From Bacteroidales bacterium GP3 (lineage in GTDB: Bacteria; Bacteroidota; Bacteroidia; Bacteroidales; Muribaculaceae): a stretch of 13,909 bases of DNA. A program made the translations under genes and the position numbers. The notes beneath the pieces were generated by a model that saw nothing but the letters and a program-made list of their open reading frames with translations, did not search any database and was not told where the DNA came from. Shown one piece after another: positions 1-7,865 of the stretch. How positions within the stretch are numbered: the first letter of the stretch is position 1; each line of letters begins with the position of its first letter. The stretch covers positions 1 through 13,909 of the forward strand of contig DAAK01000211.1 of assembly GCA_001701075.1 (NCBI GenBank). Direction: 5' to 3'.

Positions 1-120
1 CGCGAATACATGGGTATCGTCCGCACCACATTCCTTCTTTCACCCGACGGCACAGTAGAAAAGATAATCTCTAAGGTAAACACCAAGGATGCCGCCAACC
101 AAATCCTCGAAATAATTTAG
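1..120 (+). CDS. bcp: Bcp-type thiol peroxidase (peroxiredoxin), C-terminal fragment
   Basis: Only the last 39 codons are present, read in frame 1 and ending at TAG 118-120; the start lies left of the window. The fragment runs from REYMG through VRTTFLLSPDG to a KVNTKDAANQIL tail. This is the typical end of Bacteroidales Bcp/PrxQ peroxiredoxins: the conserved Arg-Thr-Thr-Phe strand, a 'PDG' turn, then a short helix ending in QIL. Family members are small cytoplasmic enzymes that reduce hydrogen peroxide and organic peroxides with electrons from thioredoxin. The peroxidatic cysteine is near the N-terminus and cannot be seen here, so the assignment rests on the tail alone. The gene converges on the CotH-like gene and shares a terminator with it. 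Confidence 0.65.
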   Translation, partial: REYMGIVRTTFLLSPDGTVEKIISKVNTKDAANQILEII

Positions 121-170
121 ACTTGATTATTGCTTCATCTTAGACGTAGTCAATTGATAATTAGCCAATA

Positions 171-209
171 AACAAAAGCAGCCCCACTTAAGGGGCTGTC
201 GTTATTTTA
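171..209. terminator. Bidirectional Rho-independent terminator between convergent genes
   Basis: A perfect 7-bp stem, CAGCCCC (179-185) with GGGGCTG (192-198), encloses a 6-nt loop. It is followed on the plus strand by a T-rich run (TCGTTATTTTA). On the minus strand it is followed by CTTTTGTTT. It lies 58 bp after the peroxiredoxin stop and 18 bp beyond the CotH-like gene stop, so it can end transcription from both sides. Confidence 0.8.
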
Positions 210-215
210 CACTTA

Positions 216-1814
216 TCAAAATAATATTTTCTCCGTCTTATTGCCCTTCATCCTGATATAGACTTGACCTTTCTCAACATTAATCACAGGAAGACCTTGC
301 AGATTATACAACTTCTCTACTTTTGCATCTTCTCCATCAATGACAATGCCTTCGACACCGTCTCCCTCCGATGGCTTTACATAGTCAGGCAATGGAGCAG
401 CCGGAGTTTCATCTCGAGGAGGCTCCTCTGCATAAGAAACATTCGTAAAATCTCCAAATTGTTTTTTTAGCCAGCTGATTCTATCAAGAAACCAATCTAC
501 CATAATATCTCTTTTTGCGATCATGTCGGAATTGTCAACTACTTCCGCAGCCTTCACATGATCCGGGGTCTCTTCCGATATCCACCTCATATGATCACTT
601 TTGGCAGCCTCTCTGATATGGTCAACATAAGTGTCAATATCTTCGATCAGTCCATCATATCTTGCAGTCATAAACCATAACCATGTATCACGAAGTTTTT
701 CATTGAAAAGCCCATTGCATCGCATGGATGGTATCCAACAGTTGTTAAAGCGGGTGTTATAATACAAGAATGAGCCTAGCCCTCCCCAGGCATATGAGTT
801 GCCGAAATCCCAAAGCGGACCAAAATGCCATTTCTGGTTTTCACCATTATCACGGAAGAGGAAAGTAGAACCTTGATATGCCTCAAGGTCGTACATCATT
901 TCTTCTACAAGATAGTAGCGCACAGCATCGTCAAGATCAAGATATTTCCATGTCTCATCAGAATTAGATCCTATGCAGTCATTTATGGCTGTAAACTGAT
1001 CTGTGACGAATCTTTTTTGAAGTTCTGAATACTCTTCAGGAGTATCCCATGTGATACGGATAATATTTTGCTTTGACGCTTGGTCGGCGGCACAATACTT
1101 TTCAGGAATCTTTATTTGATTTGTCTCGTCATAGTTATCAATTTCAACAAGGTAGCCACCAGACACATGTGCAGGATCTTCGTCGAGATCATCAAGCTCG
1201 GTAATATCAACCCTACCGCTTTCCACACGGACACTCTCGGTAAGGAAATAGAGACCTCTATAGTCTCCATTAATCACCAATTCTACGGGTTGCTGACTGG
1301 GAGTCCAGGGAAGTCCTATGCGTTTTCCAATATTGAAACCCATAAAATTACGCAAAAAGCCTAAATTGTCATCAGCATGAGCCAACAGTGCAAAATGTTT
1401 GCTTTTAGATAGACCCAAAAGATTTTGCTTTTTCCCAAGCTTAATCTTGAAAGGTTTCTTTGAAAACGCCACACGTGTATAATTGCCCCTTGCTTTTATT
1501 TCTAATGGAAGAGGACTATCTGAAGAGCCGATGGAGGCAGCTCCGAACGACTCCATCCAGACGCACCCATTCATATCGAGCCAATATTCTGCAGAGAAAT
1601 AATTTTTATGGTCAAGATTCCTATCAATTATTTCATTATTGAGTGTTTTACCATCCTCCTCATATACATTAATATACAAGACAGGAAGACTCCCAGTCAG
1701 TAAATCGCCATATGCCACATCAGACACTCTATTCCCCGCCAAAGTGGCTATTGGGAAAAGTAATAATATGAGCACACTTAAGTGGATAAGAAAATCTTTA
1801 ATTCTTAAATTCAT
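216..1814 (-). CDS. CotH kinase-like secreted protein
   Basis: The product has 532 residues. A hydrophobic signal peptide (about residues 8-26, probably cleaved after ATLAG) implies export. Residues about 105-345 read as a CotH-family domain: RGNYTR (109-114), KKPFKIKL (119-126), the LYFLTESVRV strand (188-197) and the WHFGPLWDFGNSY segment (329-341). CotH proteins are atypical kinases known from spore-coat protein phosphorylation. Their targets in Bacteroidota are unknown. In many relatives the last segment reads WD-x-D; here it reads WDFG, so one acidic metal-binding residue may be missing. The tail (about 500-532), with LYNLQG and a following VYIRMKG strand, resembles C-terminal sorting or anchor-like tails common in Bacteroidales. 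The gene is the second of a pair, 8 bp after the GH28 gene, and ends at the shared terminator. Kinase activity is unproven. Confidence 0.85.
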   Translation of the reverse strand: MNLRIKDFLIHLSVLILLLFPIATLAGNRVSDVAYGDLLTGSLPVLYINVYEEDGKTLNNEIIDRNLDHKNYFSAEYWLDMNGCVWMESFGAASIGSSDSPLPLEIKARGNYTRVAFSKKPFKIKLGKKQNLLGLSKSKHFALLAHADDNLGFLRNFMGFNIGKRIGLPWTPSQQPVELVINGDYRGLYFLTESVRVESGRVDITELDDLDEDPAHVSGGYLVEIDNYDETNQIKIPEKYCAADQASKQNIIRITWDTPEEYSELQKRFVTDQFTAINDCIGSNSDETWKYLDLDDAVRYYLVEEMMYDLEAYQGSTFLFRDNGENQKWHFGPLWDFGNSYAWGGLGSFLYYNTRFNNCWIPSMRCNGLFNEKLRDTWLWFMTARYDGLIEDIDTYVDHIREAAKSDHMRWISEETPDHVKAAEVVDNSDMIAKRDIMVDWFLDRISWLKKQFGDFTNVSYAEEPPRDETPAAPLPDYVKPSEGDGVEGIVIDGEDAKVEKLYNLQGLPVINVEKGQVYIRMKGNKTEKILF

Positions 1815-1822
1815 TTTAATCC

Positions 1823-3307
1823 TCAGTCTATTATAACGTTTTTGACGCCTTCGCCGTAGATGATTTTCTCACCAGGAACATCTACGGTGACATTCTTCAT
1901 AGTCAGTCCATCCACATGATTTAGGGTAAAGCCCTTGTCTGCACGGAAACGGGAATCTTCAATCACAACATTCTTCATCGGCATTTCCGGAAGACCATTA
2001 AATAATGCAGCGCGTCCTGCTGAACGGCATACTACATCCTTTATAAAGATATTGCGAAACGACGGCGTCTCTTCAGTGACAGGAGGCACTGGAGCACCAG
2101 GCTTGATGCCATAATACATATCGAAGATAAGTGCCTCACCCGGGATATCTGTCATCTTGATATTATCAACATAGATATTTTCTACTATACCGCCACGACC
2201 TCGTGTTGACTTGAATCGAAGACCAACGTCCGTGCCAATAAACACACAGTTCTTAGCCACGATATCCTTGCAACCACCAGACATTTCGCTTCCGATTACG
2301 AAACCTCCGTGTCCATGATAAACTGTGCAACCCTCTATCAACACATTCGACGAAGGTATTCCACGGTCACGACCATCCTTATCCTTACCGCTCTTGAGGC
2401 ATATTGCATCATCACCCACATCAAAACTGCTGTTGACAAGCAGCACATTGGTACATGACTCGATATCAATACCGTCGCCATTCTGCGCATACCATGGATT
2501 GCGGATATTTACATTGTCCACAATCAAATTCTCACATAATAGAGGATGCACATTCCAAGCCGGCGAATTTTCGAAAGTAACGCCTTGCAGCAATACATTG
2601 GTGCAACCAATGAAGGAAACAAGCACAGGACGCAAGAAGTCGTGCGCAGCCTCTAAAGCCCGAGGATCTCCGGTATGAACTTTCTCCTGTATCTCTTTGT
2701 CATAGTAAGCCTTCATTGCTTTCTCATTTGGAAACCAAATATCGCCCTTATCATTGACAACGCCAGTCTGTATAAGCTTTTTCCACTGCGATTCTGTCAA
2801 TTTCATCTTCTTGACAGGACGCCAGCACTGACCATTGCCATTGATGGTGCCATCTCCTGTGATAGAAACATTTTTCTTCCCATGAGCCATGAGAGGTGAC
2901 ATTGCCCGATAAGTAGACAGGCCTTCCCAATCCGATTTAACCACTGGATAATCAGCCAAGTTATCACTGAATAGGATGAGTGCACCCCTATCAAGATGCA
3001 GGTCAATGTTATTGTCAAATACAATAGGACCAGTATACCATATACCTTCCGGCACTATCAGATGACCGCCACCTTTCGACGAAAGATGAGCGATAGCTTT
3101 CGCAAAAGCTTCGGTATTAAGTGTCACGCCATCGTTGACGCCTCCAAATTCAGTGATTTTCACTGAGTAGGAAGGAATAGTGAATTCCTTCACCTGATTA
3201 ATCTTCACAGGAAGATCAGTATAATACTTACTGTAATCAGCAGCCGAAGCAGATACAGAAGCGAGGCAAACTGCCATCGCCGAAAGCAAAGATTTTTTAA
3301 GGTACAT
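1823..3307 (-). CDS. Glycoside hydrolase family 28 (polygalacturonase-like) enzyme
   Basis: The product has 494 residues and a signal peptide of about 22 residues ending in SVSASA, so it is exported, probably to the periplasm. A right-handed beta-helix GH28 domain fills most of the chain. The family's catalytic signatures are all present: NGD (276-278) in QNGDGIDIES, the Asp pair in VGDDAICLKSG (D299, D300), GHGG (332-335) and RFK (364-366). GH28 enzymes hydrolyse alpha-1,4 galacturonosyl bonds of pectin (homogalacturonan, or rhamnogalacturonan in some subfamilies) by inversion. Substrate and endo/exo mode cannot be told from the sequence. The gene is first in a minus-strand unit with the CotH-like gene. 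No SusC/SusD pair is in the window, so there is no sign of a full pectin utilisation locus. No convincing promoter was found in the 74-bp upstream gap. Confidence 0.92.
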   Translation of the reverse strand: MYLKKSLLSAMAVCLASVSASAADYSKYYTDLPVKINQVKEFTIPSYSVKITEFGGVNDGVTLNTEAFAKAIAHLSSKGGGHLIVPEGIWYTGPIVFDNNIDLHLDRGALILFSDNLADYPVVKSDWEGLSTYRAMSPLMAHGKKNVSITGDGTINGNGQCWRPVKKMKLTESQWKKLIQTGVVNDKGDIWFPNEKAMKAYYDKEIQEKVHTGDPRALEAAHDFLRPVLVSFIGCTNVLLQGVTFENSPAWNVHPLLCENLIVDNVNIRNPWYAQNGDGIDIESCTNVLLVNSSFDVGDDAICLKSGKDKDGRDRGIPSSNVLIEGCTVYHGHGGFVIGSEMSGGCKDIVAKNCVFIGTDVGLRFKSTRGRGGIVENIYVDNIKMTDIPGEALIFDMYYGIKPGAPVPPVTEETPSFRNIFIKDVVCRSAGRAALFNGLPEMPMKNVVIEDSRFRADKGFTLNHVDGLTMKNVTVDVPGEKIIYGEGVKNVIID

Positions 3308-3381
3308 TATCAGGATAATATTTTTAGGTATTTCTTATTTTATCTATTTACAAAAATCATGGAATCTATTCAAATAATTCA

Positions 3382-4941
3382 TCATTTTAAACTCTTGATT
3401 TCATATTCTAGACCCCTTGTTTCCTTATTTTCATTAAAATTAGCGCCTATTAGATATATAGTTCGGGAATCCAAAGCATATTGACCGGCATAATCACGGG
3501 AATATATTTGTTCCATCGCCTCTTTTATACTTTTATTGTATTTAAACTCAAATATATATACATATTCTCGCGTAGCAACCTCTATATCGCTCTTTCCTTT
3601 ATAGCCATGGTGTTCGGCTATTGTAAGTGGCGAACAAAGCACTGACAAAAGATATGTGATTGCACGATAGGATGACTCTCTATGATCTTCATGCGGCAAC
3701 CCTTTGAGCAATGTAGCCAGACGGTTCATGAAATCATGAGGACGACCATCAAACAGATCATCCTGAAATTTGAAGAAATTAAAAGGACTATCTGGCATTT
3801 CGGTGGCTGGAACGTACATTGGCAGGAGTTCTTGATAGAATCCTATTTCCACTTCCTTATTTGGGAATTGGAGTTCGTATCTTCCAGTGGCATCGTCAAC
3901 AGAAGCAATCGTAAGATAACCGGTTTGAAACATAAGGGGTGCTGGATTTTTATCGTTAAGCCCAACTGACAGCATCTCCGATTCTCTGCATTTTTGACCG
4001 TTAAGATCGGGTGGATATGTACCTCTTGACTTAACTCGTCTGACAAGGAATGATGGTGAGCCTGTCGCGAACCAAAATGGAGCTATCTTCTTAGCTTTCA
4101 GTGCTCGCAAGACACTGAACGGATTATATAGTCGCGATCCCTCCGACGTGAAACGATATCCGTCGTAATAATTGCGCAGTGCTTGCAACGTTTCGTCGAA
4201 CGTTTCTTTCCTCCTATGGGCTAAATCCTCAATACCTTGACTGAAACAACCAAGAAGTTCTTTCTCTGTCCATCCACAGATATCAGCGAAAGCATCTTCC
4301 ATTGATATATCGTCAAGATTATTAAGGTCACTGAAAATGCTTACCTTGCTGAAACGAGCCACCCCCGTGATAAACGCAAATTGGATATATCCATCCATCG
4401 CCTTTAAAGTTCCATAAAAGCTCTTAAGCGTACGTTGATTCTTTTCAAAAAGAATCTGGTTTTCTTCTATGTCCAAAAGTGGTTTGTCATATTCATCTAT
4501 CAGGATCACAACCTGTCGGCCAGTCTTTCTGTAAGCGGCCTCAATCAAATGATTGAAACGTTGAGCAGGAGTAAATAAATCAGCATCATAGCCATATTCA
4601 CATTCCAATCCCTTAAGAAGAAGGTTCAGACGATTCTCGAGGCCTCCATCTATGCTATAGTCTTCAGCATTAAAGTCAAATCGGAAAACGGGGAATGGAG
4701 TCCAGTCAAGATCCATATTATCAATTGCAAGTCCCTTGAAGAGTTCTCGCTGTCCTTTGAAATAGGCTTCAAGAGTAGAAAGCATCAGACTCTTCCCGAA
4801 TCTGCGCGGACGACTTAAGAAAATATATTTCCCATGCGCAGTCAATTCAGGAATATAATGAGTCTTATCTACATAAGTATATCCTTTTCCGATAATCTCA
4901 GAAAAGGTCTGAATTCCTATTGGATATCTTGGTTGGACCAT
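3382..4941 (-). CDS. AAA-ATPase-like protein with C-terminal PD-(D/E)XK nuclease domain
   Basis: The 519-residue protein begins YPIGIQTFSEIIGKGYTYVDKT, split here as YPIGIQTFSE and IIGKGYTYVDKT, the standard opening of the 'AAA-ATPase_like' family (PF09820 type). The Walker A-like loop is RPRRFGKS (44-51) and Walker B is VVILIDEYD (144-152). The C-terminal third carries the partner PD-(D/E)XK domain (PF08011 type): SDIEV with D452, then FEFK with E465 and K467, so the nuclease core looks intact. No signal peptide or membrane segment is seen, so it is cytoplasmic. These proteins occur in many copies in Bacteroidales genomes and their role is not established; defence and mobile-element functions have been suggested. 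It is monocistronic by position, with its own promoter, 74 bp upstream of the GH28 gene on the same strand. No terminator is visible after it. Confidence 0.9.
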   Translation of the reverse strand: MVQPRYPIGIQTFSEIIGKGYTYVDKTHYIPELTAHGKYIFLSRPRRFGKSLMLSTLEAYFKGQRELFKGLAIDNMDLDWTPFPVFRFDFNAEDYSIDGGLENRLNLLLKGLECEYGYDADLFTPAQRFNHLIEAAYRKTGRQVVILIDEYDKPLLDIEENQILFEKNQRTLKSFYGTLKAMDGYIQFAFITGVARFSKVSIFSDLNNLDDISMEDAFADICGWTEKELLGCFSQGIEDLAHRRKETFDETLQALRNYYDGYRFTSEGSRLYNPFSVLRALKAKKIAPFWFATGSPSFLVRRVKSRGTYPPDLNGQKCRESEMLSVGLNDKNPAPLMFQTGYLTIASVDDATGRYELQFPNKEVEIGFYQELLPMYVPATEMPDSPFNFFKFQDDLFDGRPHDFMNRLATLLKGLPHEDHRESSYRAITYLLSVLCSPLTIAEHHGYKGKSDIEVATREYVYIFEFKYNKSIKEAMEQIYSRDYAGQYALDSRTIYLIGANFNENKETRGLEYEIKSLK

Positions 4942-4996
4942 GATTGTTCAATTAAATTTATTCTGCCTTCTTCACCGAGTCAGCCTCTTATATCTG

Positions 4997-5026
4997 CAAA
5001 ATTAATAAAAATTTTTGATTGTCAGA
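4997..5026 (-). promoter_or_regulatory. Bacteroidota-type promoter for the AAA-ATPase-like gene
   Basis: On the minus strand, TAATTTTG (5004-4997) is an exact match to the TAnnTTTG -7 element. The -33 position has TCTG (5026-5023), 18 bp away, where TTTG at 19-21 bp is expected, so that half is weak. Transcription would start near 4990, leaving a leader of about 50 nt before the ATG at 4941. Confidence 0.45.
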
Positions 5027-5069
5027 TAATTTATTGATAATTTTTAAGCATTGCTCAACTCGCTGTAAC

Positions 5070-5096
5070 AAATAATTTGCATCACTCAAATTATTT
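5070..5096. repeat. 10-bp perfect inverted repeat, spacer 7 bp
   Basis: AAATAATTTG (5070-5079) and CAAATTATTT (5087-5096) are exact reverse complements around CATCACT. The left arm contains the TTTG used as the -33 element of the forward promoter-like pair. A regulator binding here, or simple AT-rich chance, could explain it. Confidence 0.5.
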
Positions 5097-5107
5097 TCGT
5101 AAATTTG
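5076..5107 (+). promoter_or_regulatory. Forward Bacteroidota-type promoter with no gene downstream
   Basis: TTTG (5076-5079), 20 bp, then TAAATTTG (5100-5107): an exact match to both elements and the spacing of the Bacteroidota housekeeping promoter. Transcription would start near 5114 and run toward the 3' end of the convergent permease gene. No open reading frame of note follows. Confidence 0.5.
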
Positions 5108-5113
5108 CATCAG

Positions 5114-5295
5114 CAAGTGCAGAAAAATGTAAATTTTTACACAAATCCGCACCAAACAGTGCACCGTCACCCCTATCCGCATGGTTTGACAAGCTGATAG
5201 CACTCCTTCCCACCTGACGGAATAATATTTGTCGGCTTATCGGGCTGAATTGATGTCAATATTAATAATATTCGTTTGATATTCATTTTTTTTTT
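5114..5295 (+). ncRNA. Candidate small structured RNA
   Basis: This is an inference from three linked signals. A consensus promoter (5076-5107) points into the region. Three complementary segment pairs nest inside each other: ACAAAT 5141-5146 with ATTTGT 5227-5232, CCGTCA 5164-5169 with TGACGG 5215-5220, and CTATC 5173-5177 with GATAG 5196-5200. A side hairpin is formed by GCAC 5149-5152 with GTGC 5159-5162. The region closes with a T10 tract at 5286-5295 after an AT-rich hairpin, about 28 bp before the permease stop codon. No known RNA family was recognised. The pairing is short and could be chance. Confidence 0.28.
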
Positions 5296-5322
5296 GAATT
5301 TTTATAGTATAGTACTTTTAGT

Positions 5323-6570
5323 TTATTCCGATTTCATTGCTGAAGCCGGAGATATGGACATGGCTTTGCGGGCAGGGAAAAATACGCCTGTTGCTATCAT
5401 CAATGCTACCAAACCCCAAGCACCCAGCACACTGATACAGAAACGTACCGACTCAAAAAAACCATCATACCAAGTTGTAAGTTCATATTTTGTTAGCATA
5501 TAATCGAATATTATTGCCAATGGTGTCACAAAGAGGAGCAAAAGCTGTCCTTCACCCAGTATACGCCGGAAGATATCACCTCGTGTGGCTCCTGACACCA
5601 TTCTCAGAGCCATTTCTTTTACCCTTTGCCGCGTGCGGAACCAGAACGTACCCAGAACCCCGAGGAATATACTCATGAGTAAAAACAGTGCGCATACAAT
5701 CGTATTTCTCATATCGCTCTTAGAATGTCGGTTATAATTTTTTCTTATAGTGTCAAATGATGATACCGATTGGATATACCAGTTGCCTACGCGCAGTTGC
5801 AGTTCAGCATCTTTCATGAGGTTTTCCATAAAGTCTTTATCCATTTTAGCGCGAACACGGACACAACATTCATTAATCCATTTATACCATTCCGGATCCA
5901 ATCGCTCGAACATAGATTTGGATGTTGCATAATAGCGTGACGAGTATTCATTGTATCTGATAGTCTTATATGATGTGTGGAGTTCAAGTGTATCCTCACT
6001 CCCTTTCACTAATCTTTTTCCAAACAGACTTTTTAGAGTATTCACACCTTGGTCTTCAAGAGCATTGTCGCTGACTATGATTCTTTCACGCTCCAAAGCA
6101 ATTCCAAGTTGCTCAGGAGTCTCACCGTTGGCTCCCTCTATCTTGAATACAGAAAAGAACTCTGGCTGAACACAACGGTTTAACAATGGGTTCATAGCAA
6201 GGCTGAAAGTGTCTATGTAAATCTGTTGGTACGATGAGTTGTTATTGTAGGGATGGCTGTTGTGGCTTAAGGCAGCTGCCTCAATTTCTGGACGCGCCCG
6301 TAACCGGTCCATAAATATTAGCAGATCATTGTATTTGCTACCGTTGTCAGAATAATGTATGTAATCTGGAGATGCTTCTGCCAAAGTGCCGATTTTAATC
6401 AGATAGCAGTGTTCGGAATTGAAACCGAGGGGTTCGTTGACTATGGCAACTGCAGTATAAATCTTGTCTGCCAAAACAAAGAGCACAACACTGACAATAA
6501 GTAATTCGATTGCCATCCATATGTTGGCGCGCCATTCGGCACACATTTGTTTCAAAAGCTTGCGTCTCAT
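5323..6570 (-). CDS. FtsX/MacB-type ABC transporter permease
   Basis: The product has 415 residues and the classic four-helix layout: one N-terminal membrane helix (about 17-40), a large extracytoplasmic MacB_PCD-like domain (about 41-285), then three helices (about 287-308, 339-358, 376-398). Just after the second helix comes the FtsX cytoplasmic coupling segment, RVKEMALRMVSGATRGDIF (316-334), which is somewhat diverged from the family's EIGIRRALGA form. Proteins of this type form the membrane part of tripartite efflux or mechanotransmission ABC systems and need a separate ATPase. None is encoded nearby. It is last in the minus-strand unit, 8 bp after the sister permease, and ends at TAA 5325-5323. 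Its substrate is unknown; relatives handle macrolides, peptides, lipoproteins or envelope signals. Confidence 0.88.
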   Translation of the reverse strand: MRRKLLKQMCAEWRANIWMAIELLIVSVVLFVLADKIYTAVAIVNEPLGFNSEHCYLIKIGTLAEASPDYIHYSDNGSKYNDLLIFMDRLRARPEIEAAALSHNSHPYNNNSSYQQIYIDTFSLAMNPLLNRCVQPEFFSVFKIEGANGETPEQLGIALERERIIVSDNALEDQGVNTLKSLFGKRLVKGSEDTLELHTSYKTIRYNEYSSRYYATSKSMFERLDPEWYKWINECCVRVRAKMDKDFMENLMKDAELQLRVGNWYIQSVSSFDTIRKNYNRHSKSDMRNTIVCALFLLMSIFLGVLGTFWFRTRQRVKEMALRMVSGATRGDIFRRILGEGQLLLLFVTPLAIIFDYMLTKYELTTWYDGFFESVRFCISVLGAWGLVALMIATGVFFPARKAMSISPASAMKSE

Positions 6571-6578
6571 GTTGTCGT

Positions 6579-7865
6579 TTATTTGTTGCGTCCTGTTAGT
6601 GAATTGACAATATTAGTCCTTGATGCCAGCCAGGAAGGGATGATTGCTGAAAGGAGATTTAGAATGAAACAGAATAAAATGGCTATTCCGAATACCGATG
6701 GATTGAAAACCATCCCGAATGTCAGTCCGCTGACATCCGCCCCGTCAGCAAGGACACTTTCTCCTCCCAAGAAGATAAATGTCACGCTCATCAGCAACCC
6801 AATGATGCCTGCGGCAATCGTGATTATAAGGCTTTCGATGAAGATGTCAGACATGATGTCAAATCTTGTGGCTCCGAATGCACGTCTCACTCCTATTTCT
6901 TCACGGCGGTGTTGAAGTCGGCTCTGAGTCATGCTGCTGAGGTTGATTGCAGGTATCAGCAGAAGGATTGCATAGACCACCAAATTGTGAAGTATCACAG
7001 ACTTCATGTCCGGACTATGAAATGCATCCGTAGTATTGACTGCAGTAAACTGGTCATAGGGTCTTTCCCTCCTGTAGAATTCCCATCCCTCTGTTTTCAC
7101 TTCATCCTCGAATTTGTCCCATACTTTCTTGTATTCCTCCCTGATGGCAGGAAAATCTGATTTATCCTTGGCTAAAATAATTGCACTGAACGATCCCATG
7201 TGATCGAGCCATTCATCTTTGTCCGAGCCATTTGATGTAAGTGGCACCCAAAGATCAGCATATGCATAAGATGATAGATTGCTGACATCGCGCACTACTC
7301 CACATACCCTATAAGGAGTATAATTGATTGAAAACTCACTTCCGACGCAGTCTGTAGTGTCGAAAAGCTTTCGAGCGAGTGTCTCGTTGATGACTGCCAC
7401 TTGCAAGCCTGATTCCACATCAGCATCATTATAGGGATGACCGCTTATGAATGCGAAATCCATGACTTTCCAGAATCCATGGTCGGTACCCAAAAGATTT
7501 GCACCAAAAGATGCCTTCCCTTTTGCAGAGAGAAGGCTTTCGGTGGAAGTTATAGAGAATGCCGTTACTGCTTCTGGTGTCTTCATCTCATAGAATGTGC
7601 GGCGAATAGTGCTATACGCCATAGGGCCATTTGCCGAATTGAGGTCAGGTGTAGATCCCCAATTTTTATTACCTATGGAAGCGCACATCTGTACGAGCCA
7701 TCGGTCGCGGTTGCTTTCCGGCGAGAACGACATCACTTTAACCTCATCAATCATGACTATTATCATGATTAAGAAAATTGTGAGGGCTGTCCCTACGATG
7801 CTGACCATACTCAATAGAGGCTGCTTGGTCAACGAACCCCATGCTTGCTTGAGATATCTTTTCAT
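6579..7865 (-). CDS. FtsX/MacB-type ABC transporter permease
   Basis: The product has 428 residues. The first membrane helix (about 19-40) follows an amphipathic MKRYLKQAWGSL start typical of the family. A MacB_PCD-like periplasmic domain fills about 41-285, and three helices lie near 289-309, 343-367 and 390-413. The coupling segment EEIGVRRAFGATRFDIM (322-338) is close to the family consensus. The protein has no nucleotide-binding domain. Its ATG (7865-7863) overlaps the TGA of the upstream esterase gene in the sequence ATGA, which suggests translational coupling. The downstream permease follows after 8 bp. The two permeases probably form a heterodimer, but the partner ATPase is outside the window. 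The substrate cannot be read from sequence. Confidence 0.92.
   Translation of the reverse strand: MKRYLKQAWGSLTKQPLLSMVSIVGTALTIFLIMIIVMIDEVKVMSFSPESNRDRWLVQMCASIGNKNWGSTPDLNSANGPMAYSTIRRTFYEMKTPEAVTAFSITSTESLLSAKGKASFGANLLGTDHGFWKVMDFAFISGHPYNDADVESGLQVAVINETLARKLFDTTDCVGSEFSINYTPYRVCGVVRDVSNLSSYAYADLWVPLTSNGSDKDEWLDHMGSFSAIILAKDKSDFPAIREEYKKVWDKFEDEVKTEGWEFYRRERPYDQFTAVNTTDAFHSPDMKSVILHNLVVYAILLLIPAINLSSMTQSRLQHRREEIGVRRAFGATRFDIMSDIFIESLIITIAAGIIGLLMSVTFIFLGGESVLADGADVSGLTFGMVFNPSVFGIAILFCFILNLLSAIIPSWLASRTNIVNSLTGRNK

Larger units (their letters stand above)
4942..5322. other. Gene-free repeat-rich intergenic region
   Basis: 381 bp between the starts and ends of two minus-strand genes, with no believable coding sequence. 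It holds a minus-strand promoter near 5000 for the AAA-ATPase-like gene. It also has an 11-bp direct repeat AATTTGCATCA (5074-5084 and 5102-5112), a 10-bp inverted repeat (5070-5096), a small dyad TGTAAA-TT-TTTACA (5128-5141), a forward promoter-like pair, nested complementary segments and a T10 tract (5286-5295). No strong terminator for the permease operon is seen on the minus strand. Confidence 0.7.

Noticed and set aside
2325..2899. Plus-strand open reading frames inside the GH28 gene
   Set aside because: They are opposite-strand shadows of a gene whose GH28 catalytic motifs are all intact on the minus strand.
3323..3356. Promoter for the GH28 gene (TTTTTG, 20 bp, TACCTAAA on the minus strand)
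   Set aside because: The -7 box keeps only part of TAnnTTTG and would leave a leader of about 9 nt, so it is not reliable enough to annotate.
4988..5203. Minus-strand 71-codon open reading frame
   Set aside because: It lies across the repeats and the ATPase promoter, has no recognisable domain and reads as chance AT-rich coding.
5257..5295. Strong terminator for the minus-strand permease operon
   Set aside because: The T10 run is on the plus strand, so the minus strand has A10 instead. No GC-rich stem with a minus-strand T run was found.
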